The position numbers and the translations under genes were made by a program. Below, piece after piece: positions 42,694 through 55,700 of a DNA stretch of 64,000 nucleotides. Origin of the DNA: Sipunculus nudus (taxonomy: Eukaryota; Annelida; Sipuncula; Golfingiida; Sipunculidae); contig CM049307.1 in the NCBI GenBank assembly GCA_026874595.1, positions 43,468,362-43,532,361 on the forward strand. Direction: 5' to 3'. The notes under the pieces are model-generated. The model did no database searches and had not been told where the DNA came from. It saw only the letters and a program-made list of their open reading frames with translations. Numbering within the stretch: position 1 is the stretch's first letter; each line of letters starts with the position of its first letter.

Positions 42694-45030
42694 GTTATAG
42701 GCGCCCCTGAAACCAGGTCGTCCTTGATTGTGTTGTTATGTTATATAGTGCATAACTGCATGATTCTGCATGTATGATTTCTTCCATATGATGATATCTT
42801 CAGGTAATTAGATTATAGATTTGGCTCGAGTGTCTTTACCTGTGTGTTTTATATATCAAGAAGCAAGATATAGTGTACAATTCCAAGCTGCGTGTCCTAA
42901 TAGTTGGATCAATAAAGAATAGTTGGATCTCTGATTCAACCCGCTAGCTATTTCCATCTGCGCCCTTTGACCTGTCCGTGCATCTTGTGACAATGGTCGT
43001 CGTCCCGATTCTTGACCTTTAACCTCTTTGTCTTAGGTTAGTTCTGTTCTAGGATAACACGTACTGACGTGTGTTCCCTAAAGTATATGCCGCATGTTGC
43101 AGCCTGCGTGCTCTGTTTCCTCTCCACTATCTGGTAAGCAGGACACATAATGTGAACGCCTGTGGAGCCGCACTACATAATCTCTCTGGGTAGTTTTATA
43201 GGAGAATCTATAGAGAGCTAAGTAGCGCAATCATACTTAGTCAAGGCCCGAACTTATAAAATAAATCTAATCAAAACACGCCATGAGAAGTAAATTTCAT
43301 CTGATTGTTCGTATGACTGCAAACAAATTCCGACTTAGAAAATGTCGACGAGCGATAATAGGGGAAGGGGTAGGCGATCACATGCTCTGGAGCAACACAT
43401 ATTTCAGTTGGGTCAAAAATATTTCTTAAATTTCGGCTAAATTCCTTTAAAAATAAAATCTGCTAATACGCAGACCACAAACCTAAAGCAGTTGCAATAT
43501 AATACTGATTGACAGAGACTTGAGGCACGTGGCTCGAAATAAGGAAATGTCGACGGTGCGTAATTTTTTTATCAACATTTCCATATTGATTATAATGCTT
43601 GATATATAATTTACTGCACAAACCTCTCTTTTCAATTATCGCTAAATTTTTTTTAGGTCATCTAGATTCTCTGAGCGTTTTCGGATTATTTATAATTTTT
43701 CGTTGAGTTTGTGTATCCTATACGACATATGCTCCTGCAAACACATAAGCGTTGCAAAAATTGCTATGTTAGGTGTGCAAGTTTTGACGCCCATAGACAA
43801 GAAAAGGAAGTACCAGATATAGTGTCTGAGTCACAGGTATATACAAGTTCCATATGGGACTTGTGAAGGGACCTCTGTGAAAATACGACGGGATATTTGC
43901 TTCTAATTTCCCATGTTTGTCTCTTCTGTATGACTCACTAGACTGTGGAGGGTATAGGGTAGAGATGGGCGGGTTGAGGTTCAGGGTTTGGGCATGCTTG
44001 TGTCAAACTTTATCTGTCCAGACCAAAATTAATGACGAGGCACTCCTATATAGATGAGTCTCCAGGATGTGATGACTGAACTAATTTATCAGTGATCTTC
44101 CTGTTACTTTCATGTGGTTGTTACTTTCTATACATATAACAATACATTTCTGTATACGTCAAAAATTTTTAGTCCAAAAGAAAATTAAAGGGATGGTTCT
44201 CAGGCACCGCCAGCGTCAATTTTAAACCTCCGCATCAAAAATTTTTATTTTGATTTTCAATAGAAACCTACCAATTTTGAGCTCCAGCCGCTCGGACATT
44301 TCTTTTAAGAAGATAAAATCATACAATTTTGATAAAAATTCCTTTGTTATATGGTGCTTTTACGTGTTTAACAAAATAAATCCTAAATGCTTTTCCTTTA
44401 TCAGTTGACATTTTAATCAAAACATACAAAAAAATAAAATAAAATTGATTTCTGAAAAAAACCTTATTTCTTTTTGGCCTTATAAGGCCGATTTAGATGA
44501 AGTGCGTGAAAATAGATGAAACCAAAGACTCATCTGCTATTTTAAGTTATGCGCGGGATTAAAGATTACAAAATATGATACACTTATAAATAATATTTAA
44601 CAATATACATTTTGCTTTGCGTGTATTTTCATAAAAATGCAGAGCAAGGTACATGATGTTATAAAGACTGTACATATAATTTCCCTTCCTGATAAGGACC
44701 AACTATCTTCTTCTGAGTGGAGCCTGCGGCCACTCAAATATCGACATATATTCAGGCCCAGTCCATGTTTTCATGGCTACGTGGATGTACGAAGGAGTCC
44801 GCCTATAGATGACAAGATTCAAGGCAATACAAAATTAAAGACTGGATGTAATGTACATTTGGAAGCCACAAACATGCCTACCTCAGTAAAGAAAATCTTT
44901 ACTGAACCAATATCCGTTGTCAGAAATATATTCAGCAAGATATAAAAAAAATATACCAGGCGTTGGCGAATCATGGAGGTCGAACGATGCTTTATATGTT
45001 TTCCACAGTATAGTACTTATACATATCTGT

Positions 45031-45085
<55 letters not shown>

Positions 45086-46763
45086 TGGGACTAACAAGTA
45101 CACAGTTTAAGGCATTACAAATATGGTTTATTCACCAATTGGTTCTCCTTTTGTGTGAAGAGCGCGGATTAAAAAGGGAATCACTCTGAGGGACACGCAC
45201 CCCTTTGGATCCCCCGGTATGTATGACCCGGTAGGTATATGCATGTTATATGTGGATGCAACACGTGTAACATTTCATAAAACAGCGGATCTCCGGGCAT
45301 TTTGAGCAGGAAAACAACAAAAAACTAGGGACCCATGGGTATCGACCCTCAGCTGCATTTGTCTATAAGGATATATGTTTATAAGGTTTTCCAAATTATT
45401 GGTTCTGTGATCAGTTTGAAGCCAACCTGTCAACCCAAACTGGAGTTATCATCCATAAACTAATTTGTGAATGGATGGGCCCTGTGACCTTTACCTTTGA
45501 CCTTATGACCCAAAAATCAAAAGGAAACTTCCCCTATTGGCAGGTGCACCATGTGTTGATGATGGAAGGATTGAGATGAAAAGTTTGGCTTAAAATGCAT
45601 CCACAATCTTTCTAAAGTAGTGAGTTCTGTGACCGTGACCTTTGACCTCATGACCCCAGAATCAACAGTTCTTACTTTAGTGGCGGGCCATATATAAGTC
45701 AAGTTTGAAACCAATATCTCAAACCAAACTGGTGTTATCATCTGGAAACTAATATGTGGATTGATGGCCCTCGTGACCTTGACCTTACTTCCACTATTGG
45801 CAGGTGAGCAACATCTGGAAGATAACATGTTTAGGACAGAAAGTTTGGCTTAAAATACATCAACAGTCTATTTAAAGAAGTTTGTCCTGTAACCTTGTCC
45901 TTTGGCCTTATGACCACAAAATCAAAAGGGTTCTTACATTACTAGTGGGTCATATATAAGTCAAAATTGAAACCAATATGTCAATCCAAACTGGAGTTAT
46001 CATCTAGAAACAAATATATGGACAGATGGGCCTCTGTGACGATGACCTTTGACCTTGTGACCCCCAAATCTATCAGTTTCTTCCCCTATTGGCAGCTCAG
46101 CTATATGTGCAAGATAGAAGGTTTTGGATGAAAAGTTTTGATAAAAATGCATCCACAATCTTTCTAAATAAGTGGGTACTGTGACTTCTGACCTTCGACC
46201 TCATGACCCCAAAATTGAACAGAATCTTCCCCTATTGGCAGGTTAGCAATATCTTGAAGATGGGAGGTTTGTGATGAAAAGTTTGGCTTCAAATGCATAT
46301 GCATTCTTTTTAGAGAAATGAGTCCTGTGACCATGACCTTTGACCGTTGGACCCAAAAATCCACACGGTTCTTACTTTAGTGGTGAGTCATATATTAGTT
46401 AAGTTTGAAACCAATATGTTAAACTAAACTGGAGTTATCATCTGGAAACTAATTTGTGGACAGATGGCCCCTGTGACCTTGACCTTTGACCGTGTGACCC
46501 GAAATTAATTTATGCTCTCCCAATACTGGCAAGTCAGCTAAATTTACAAAATGGAAAGTTTGGGATGAAAAGCTTGGCTTAAAATGCAGCCATAATCTTT
46601 TTAAAAAAGTGAGTCCTGTAACCTTGGCTTTTGATCTCATGACCCCAAAATCATATAGGTTTTTGCTTTAGTGGTGGGCCATATGTAAGTCAAGTTTGAA
46701 ATCCATGTGTCTAGACAACCTGGAGTTATCATCTGGAAACTAATTTGTGTTGATGGACGGATG

Positions 46764-46796
<33 letters not shown>

Positions 46797-49700
46797 GGTG
46801 ATAACTATGGCATCCACTTGTAATCAATAAACACACCAGGTTTTGGGACACTAGATGTAATTACAGTTGAGAAACTGACATGATTGTTGTCATTTTATAG
46901 TAAAGAAAAATAAAATAATATTTGTTAAAATAACAAAAAGTACAGGTGGCGCCACCACTTTTCGGGAACTGACAAAACTAGTCATTGTCAATATTCAAGG
47001 CAACATTCATGAGAATCCATGCATTAATTATCAAGATATTGGAGGTTTGTATTATATTTTTTATTATTCTGGGGGGTACTTTCAAGCCCCATAGCTCGGA
47101 GGATATAGGTCTCAGTGACCTGATTTCAGGTTTCCAAGGAGATTTTTTATTGACCTCCTTGGATATTCACTGAGAAGTTTCTAAGTCCAGCAGTTACGAT
47201 TTGTGCCCTGCTAACGGACGGCCGGACGGACGACGGACAAAGCGCCATTCCTATACCTCAGTTGACTTACAGTCAGCTGAGCTAAAAACTATCATTATAT
47301 TTTTCAAATGATATATGGTCACAAAGCCAGATTATTGTAAATAATAAGGAGAGACCATATTTAGACGTTCTTAATACTTAGGATATCCATACAATATATG
47401 TTATAATATATATATATATAGAATCACACATCCTTTAAAAATATTATTCTAACTGAACATTTGTATTTTCTTATACGAACCGGAATGAGACATACATATC
47501 TGGGAACTATGTTACCAAGACTTCAAAAAAGCTATTGCCAACCTGAACACAGGTTTGAAGGAAATAAGATCGAGGCAGTGGTTTAACCATTATCTTTAGA
47601 CAGACAGACGACGGTTTCTGAAAAAGCAAGCTGAAAAGATTATACAGCCACAAAGTAGGTCTCCGTACAACGGCACTCCCAAAAACTACACAAGAAAGCA
47701 AGGCTAAAATCACCAGGACCGGTAGATTAGTTCAATTATTACCAACAGCTGAGCTCCAATACATGGACATGAACCTTGGCTTATGTAATTTTGCGCGGGG
47801 GGACAAGTTTCACATGCGGATAAAATGGAGATAAATTACTTGCAATGCATTACAAACTCGGTTATCACAAGGGTTTCAGTTAAATCAAAGAGGTATCCGG
47901 CCATATTAACTTTCACACGGCCATGGTTTCTTGCACAAAAAATTGCAAATCTAAAAAGTTCTTAATATGCTACATGACATGTCAAATGTTAAAAGATGTA
48001 TGAAGGTTTATTTCATTTGTGCCTATTGGGTTCTTTATATAGAGAAACAACAAATGGCTGAGGTTTTTAACGTATTTGCAAAAAACATTAAGTAAACGCC
48101 CAACTTGTGTGTACCTGAAGGTTGGTAATTCTAAACGACCATGGAAAACACTTTTAAATTGGCACTATGATGGTAGGTGTGGCGCAAGTAAAATTTGCAT
48201 AAATAGCCCACTGCATTCAGTTCTAACAGGCTTTATGTATGACCGGTATGCAGGGGTGGATTTAGAGGGGGAGCAGGGGGCGCCTCTCTTTCGACCCAAA
48301 GAGCCTGGAAAATAGAATGATATATGCAACCCAGGAGGACGAATGACAAAACCTAACAAGGGACCCATGGGTCTCGACGCTCAGTTGAATTTGTCTATAA
48401 GAATATTTTTATGAACTTTTTCAAAATGTGGGTCCTGTGACCTTGTGTTTTTAAAAAACTGAGAACCTACTACCCTTCAACTTTCACAATTCTGATTTTC
48501 ATAACCATCCATTCACCCATTCTTGACATAACTAGAACACTTACAAGGCAAGGAAGGGTCCCGCAAAAGGCCCATAGATCACTAGTGCGGGCTGGGTTAT
48601 GTTTAAAAAAAAATATATAATGAAGGATCCGATTACATGCAGAGACAGATTGAGCTGACTCAAAACAGTATTTAAACAACTAACACAGATGATCAGGTTT
48701 GAACGAGCGTTAGTTGTACATAAAGCTATAGGAGTGGAGCATCGAAAGCAACAGAGACATAATCTGATGCGTTAAACTCTGTGCCTGGACAGCATATAAA
48801 CAACAGCATGGTCCTCTGACCTTGACCTTGGAATGTCAAAATCAATACGGTTCTTCCCCTATGGTTAAGCGATCCTTATGTGAAAGATGGAAGGTTTAGG
48901 ATGAAATGTTTATTTATAATGCATCCATAACCTTTTCAATCTCTGTGGTTCCTGTGAGCTTCACATTTGACTTCATGACCTCAAAACTGAGATGGGTTTT
49001 ATTTTAATGGTAGGCCATTATTAAGTCAAGTTTAAAGCCAAAATTTATACCCAAACTGGAGTCATCATCCATAAACTAATTTGTGAACACATAGGCCCTG
49101 TGATTCTTCCTTTAATAGCAGGAAAGCCACATGTGAAAGATGGAAGGTTTGTGATGAAAAGTTTAAAATGCACCAAGAATCTTTTTATAGAAGTGGGGCC
49201 GGTGATCTTGACCTGTGACCTCATGTAAATGTAAATGTATTTATTTATATAGCGCTAAATCTCAACATATATAAATCTTCACTTGCGCTTAACAATCTAA
49301 AAGCTGAAAAAAAAAACATTAAAATAGTCATGATTAAAAGTTCCTGTGTCACTGAAAAACATTAGCTTAAAGTTATAAGTTTGCATGACAGTCCAAATCA
49401 GATACCATATAAGACTAAATAAATGTGTCTTAAGACATTTCTTTAAATTATTAAGAGTGTCACAACATCTTACGTCCACCGGTAGAGAATTCCAAAGCCT
49501 TGGACCAGCGACACTGAATGATCTTTCAGCATGGGTCTTCTTGGCACAAAACGGGATGAGAAGATCATTTTTTATTACTAACACTTGATCTTAAACCAGA
49601 CCTAGATGGTTTATATGCATGCAAACAATCTATCAGGTAACCTGGTTCTTCTCCCTTAACACATTTAAATACCAGTACAAGCATTTTGAATTGTATATCC

Positions 49701-52700
49701 AATATTTAATGAGTAGCAAATGCAGATCCTTAAGGCACCGTGTGGCACTGCAGTATTACTTCTATTCAGAGTGACCCTGGCGGCAATATTTAGCACTTCT
49801 TATTATTTGTGAATGGTGCACTTTGGTAATCCATTAAGAATATAATGACCCTAAAATCAACAGGTTTCTTACCTTAGTGGTGGGTCATATATAAGTCAAA
49901 TTTGAAACCAATATTTTAATCCTAACTATAGATGTCATCCAGGAACAAATTTGTGGACAGATGGCCCCTGTGACATTGACCTTTCACCTTGTGACCCCAA
50001 AATCAATGGGGTTCTTCCCCTATTGGCAGGTCAGCTATATGTGTGCAAAAAGGTTGGGGATGAAAAGATTGGGTTAAATTGCATCCACAATCTTTTTAAA
50101 AAAGTGGAATCTGTGACCAGATCTTTGACGCCATGACCCCAAAATCTACAGATTTTTTTGCTTTAGGGGTGGGCCATATATGAGTCACGTATGAATTCCA
50201 TATGTCAATCCAAACTGGAGTAATCATCCAGAAACAAATTTGTGGACGTACGAACGTACAAACATTAAGACGAACAGACGGGACGGACAGGGTGATTACT
50301 ATAAGGCATCTGCTTAATATCAATAAATAATTCTGGTTTAGGGACACTAGATGAAACCACAGCTTAGAAACTGACATGATTGCTGTCATTTGACACTCTC
50401 AAATATAAAATATAAAAAATTGCAAAAATTAGAAAAAACTAAGGCTAGCAATTTTCGGGAACTAACAAAACTGGTAATATAGTCAGTATAAAAGCAGGAT
50501 TCATGGCAATCTGTGTATTAATTATCAAGATACTTGAGGTTTTTTATCAATATTTTAATTATTCTGGGGAATACTAACAAGATATAGGTCGCAGTCACCT
50601 AATTTCATGTTTCCATGGAGGACAAAACGCCATTCCTATAGCTTATTTGACATTCAGTCAGCTAAGCTTAAAATGGTCGCCAGGATCTGGAAAGGGGAGT
50701 CTGAAACCTTTAAATGATACGGCGGCTAAAAAATAGGGGACGGTCCGAATCCGCTTCCCCCCCCCCCCCCCCCCCCCCCCATCCCCCACTCCCTGCATGC
50801 ACCAACGTTTAAATGGGCTAGGCTACTGAGCCCCTCTTTTCTACTAAAGATCCTGTATCCGATTATGTTTATGGCTATAATTGTATTACATCAGATACAT
50901 AACTCTTTTTTATATGCACTTAACATACATGCGTGCAACTGGCGATTATGGTGCATAAAAATACCTTTTGCATATTACAAGACAGATGTTCCCTAATAAA
51001 ACCCTGCTAATTCTATCTTCTATACACTGTATGTTCAGGGCTCCTTTCTCACAGAAGAAATGCTACGTTTTTATATATAAGAGATTTCTTCCAACACGCG
51101 AGCAACTGAACAAGCCTCAATTGTTGTTAGCACTCCAACAGAAAGGACTGTGTTCCTGTCAACAGTTAACAAATGAAGTGGTTTCTCTGTATAACCACAG
51201 AGCAGACAGCGAAGATTTATATTTAGAGCCGAGACTATGAATATCTGTGCTATTCTACATGCAGCTGAATGCTGTGAATGGGTGATGGTATATGCATTGC
51301 TTATATAAGCTATATGGATATCCGTATAATGTTTCTTTCGTGGTACGAAACTGACTTTTCTTCTATATATTTACATCTTAATTATCTTTCTAGAAAGGAA
51401 CGAGAGCATCTAATTGCATAACATCACTGGACTGTGTCCCTCACGGTCTTAACCACCGAACTTCTACTTCATGGAGATGCAATCATATGTGATTACCGTC
51501 AGTGATAATATACTATTAACTCTTTCCTTTACTGTAATTGGAATTATTCAATGCCCCCCCCCCCAAAAAAAAATAAAAAATAAAGACTTTTTTATGAGGG
51601 AGTCTTCGTGTATCTGCTTGTCTATGCAAATACACAAATAATGTGCCGAGCACCGTTATTACGTTCAGAATGACTTTAAACATAAAATTCTAAGTCAGTT
51701 TGTAAAATTATTCCGATGAAAAATATAGGCTAAATCAGGCCTAATCTCGATGAAGAATGAACCAAACCAGAAATTGCTGTTCAGTTTTGGTGCATGTGTC
51801 GGTGCTTCATTATTCCCCAGCGAACAATAAGATTTTTATACATAGTAGAACTCAGAAGCAGAACTAATTTGACTCCTATCCTTCACGCGTATACCAACAG
51901 AAACGATTGTCTGATTGACGAACGCCGGGGAGATTAAATATGAACAATTTTATCCTTTATTTTCTTGGAAAATATAGTTCTAATTTATTATTTATTAGGG
52001 ATGTTATTGATTCTTTGAAATTATATTTTTTTCGGGAATAATAGATATATCTTTTGTTTCTATATTTTTTTAACATGTGGAATACATTTAGTGCTCATGA
52101 CGTCAGCCGTCACCTCGTGGTTTCTATACAGGTTCCAAGGCGGGCACACAAGGGTGTAAACGACATCCGTATACGGAGACACATGAAGGGTTTCGTCTTT
52201 CTGAGTTTATGTAGTGGGAGCTCTAGGGGGCCTGATAGTGCATAATGTTTGTCAACATGATACGCGGAGAATGGGCCGGAACATGAGAGAAGCTTTGATG
52301 GATTTTAATTAAAGTAACACACAGTATGCATGCCGCGGCACGTGGTTGTCGACTGTGGAACAACCTCTGCCTTGAGGTTCAAATACACGCAAAGTTAATC
52401 ACATATAAAATAAAATTTAGAAATTCCAACGAGAGCAAACATAATATTTTCACCATGAGACATTATTAAAAATATCTTAATCATTTAGGTTGTTATGAAG
52501 GCTTCATTGCCAAGGGACAGCTAAATGCGTTCCTATTAAGTTTTTTTTAAATCTGTCTCTGTGACAGTCTCCCTTTCTCTTTCTCTCTCATTCTCTCTCT
52601 CTTTCTCTCTCTCACCCTGCCTCAAGATTAGTTTTTTCCTCTAACATCTATAATGATATAACAGAAAACCTATAACAACATTAGTTTTCTCCTCTAACAT

Positions 52701-55700
52701 TTATAATGATATTACAGGAAACCTAAGTTCCTGCTATCGAAAAAGCCCAGGGTAAAATTCTCATTGCAAAATTACTGTATTAATTTAAATACAGGACCTT
52801 TTATGCCTTGAAAATCGATATGTCATCAATTTTGAAGCATTTATATGCTCATCTTAGAAAAGGATTTGGATAGGTAAAGAATAAATCATATCAAATTTCC
52901 CTTACGAGGTACTTTATTGTGAGCGCTTGAACATCAGTTAGAATTTTTAATGATCGAAGCTACTTTGCCTCGCTGAAAAAGCCGCATTTCGGGCAAACTG
53001 CATCTGAATGCAAGGATTCATTTGGAAAAAAGGAACTATCAGCACGAACTGAAATTGATCCTTCATAAACGGAGATTGAAAATTACTCATAAAATGACAA
53101 GCCATGGTCGATTTAGCTAAATGCCACGAGGGTTTCCGAGGTTGCGCAATGTTTCCCCGTCCATTTAGTTTTAAAATATTGGTAAAAATGCTTTATTTGT
53201 TCAAAAAGTAAAAAATATCATCTTTTACATAATGTGATCCTTTTTATCTGGATAAGTGAATTGCGTCATGTGTGTTTGTTAAGATTATTAACATAATGTT
53301 ATTTCCACAGTTCAATAAATCTATATTGATTTTGTTGGTCACTATGATCCAAGCAGGTGTCTGTGTGTGTGCTGAAGCAGTCAGCTACACTGACACAAAA
53401 CATCTCCTATAAGACGAGAAAGCACTGCTGGGAAGGCTGTCAGCTGTCCCTAAACTGCTCAATGCAGGAGCAGTCTTTATTCTTCTTCGTAGCGTAAAAT
53501 GGGAGCTCGTATTCCCAAACACAGTCTACAATTTACATTTGTATTCGTGACCACAGCAGGTCTTGACGTGTATGCCAAAACACCGGTCCGGTGTAATGGA
53601 AGATTTGTGCACCGGCCGGCAGCTACATTCTCTGAAGCACAGCTCAAACCATGCGTGTTAGAACTGACATGCGCACCGAGGTCGAAAGTTCAAACAAACA
53701 GAGGATAGTACAAAGAGAATTCCTAGGAACGCGTTTCCAGGAAATTGAGGAGAAAGATATACAAAATGGTTATTAGGCTCATCTTTATAATTTTTAGTTT
53801 CATAACAATATGGTTGTCGTGGTTTAGCGTCCAAATCTTTTTTTTTTTTCTGTTACCTTGACTGTTTCTTTCCCCTGCCTCCGGAGCGTCAGTAGAACGA
53901 TCTTTGATCATTGAAAGAGAAGTAACATTTGACATTTAATAAAGTCCCTCAGCACCATGTCATATATCAGAGTTGTAATTTAAATGGTAAGAAACGAATT
54001 AAACGACATCCAAGTGTCTGATCGTTTGTATGGGGTTTATCTATGGTTTTGAAATATATTTTTATTAAAGTAAGCTTACTTACATTTCTAGATAAAAGTT
54101 GTAAAAATTCGGCTTGGAATTAAAATTATATACTGTATCATATTATATGTATCGTATCGTGTATTGTATCTTGAGCTAAATATCGTGGTATGTATCGTAT
54201 CATGAAATAAAGTATCATTACAGCCCTAGTAATAAGTGTTACTGCGCATTATTCAAGATTTTTTTTATAGCTGGCGTCAGTTGTCATGATATTGACATGG
54301 CATTGTACTTCGCGACACCTTATGACTCCTCTGGCAGTGAAAACTACAAATCCCGTGAAATACAATAGGCGATCCTGTTTCTTTTTGGATATAATGTATT
54401 TGAAAATGTGATGCATGGGTAATTATGCAGATTACATCATGATGAAATATTGTTTCACAGATATAGACTATTATGATCTCACCGATATGGACGCATCTAA
54501 AAACGTGGTAGATCAGACTAATGTAGCATCACAGCATAAATAAAATATATGATACACTGATTGCATTTTAGTTCAGGAATTCAAAAATGGTCTATATTAG
54601 TTTAACAAATAAGGGGTCGTTTAATAAATGGTCAGTGGTCAGATTATTTAACAATGTAAATGCTTTAAAATCCCTTTATATGATAGAAGAGCACCAAATA
54701 TAAGACACTTATGTAAAAGGTTTAAACATGGTAGGTACGCCTGAAAGTAACAAAAAAGGCACTTTCCAAAGAAAAAAAAATAATTAATATATACATGCGT
54801 AAAATTATTTTAAATTTCTGTGAATAGGTTAAACATTTGAGTTCGAAACTAGAAATTGCAGCTAATTCTTTTTCCTTAAATCATGTATTGACTCCTTACA
54901 TATTTGACCATGAAGGCCATCAAGGTCACGGTCACAACAGTGTTCAGACTCCTCTCAGAACATAGTTTTAGTATCAAATTAGAAAAAAATTGTAGAAGTA
55001 CTTCAAAATAATATTATATTTCCGCAGATTTGATCTTGAAAAAGAAAGGCAGAGGTCAAAAGTTATCAAACTCATCTGACAGTTTTGAGGGGACAATTTG
55101 TGTATCAAATTTACTAAATCAGTCCCTAAAAAATATGGGTTCACAATACTTCTTCATTGTTGCTGATTTGACCTTGAAGATTAAGGGTACAAGATTTCGT
55201 GTCTGAAAATTTACTATCTATCATAGTACGAATTTTCATCATTCTGATATTCAGAACAATCCAACCACCCATTACTGAAAAATATAATCTCTCGAAATAT
55301 TGGAATTACGCGAGGTCAAAGCCAATCTCATATTTAAGGTAATGACCCCAATTTATATAGGTTTCATCCTCTTATGCATATCTATGCTTATGCACAGTAT
55401 GAAACAAATTTGTGAAAGAAATTAGTTTTTTCTAATACAATTCTTTACATTATTATCAACTGGCACTAATGGCAAGAAAAGGGTCACAGGTGGCACCACC
55501 AGTACTCCATACAAGACAACGCTATCCAAGTCTGTCTGGAAACCGGATGTTCAGAATAATGCATTCAGAACATTTTGATATATCTGGACTATTTGTACAC
55601 ATATTATTGGCATTTAGAGACTTTATTTATAGGGTGCTGAGGCAAGCCCCACAAATCGTAAAAATATGGGTCAAAGTGACTTCATTTCAAGGAGATTTTT

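Noticed and set aside
44883..45189. Frames with YIYIYI runs
   Set aside because: They are translations of the (TA)n microsatellite.
45517..46640. Several similar minus-strand frames ([22 protein letters not shown])
   Set aside because: The likeness comes from the tandem repeat units. Frames start and stop irregularly, with no start or domain in common.
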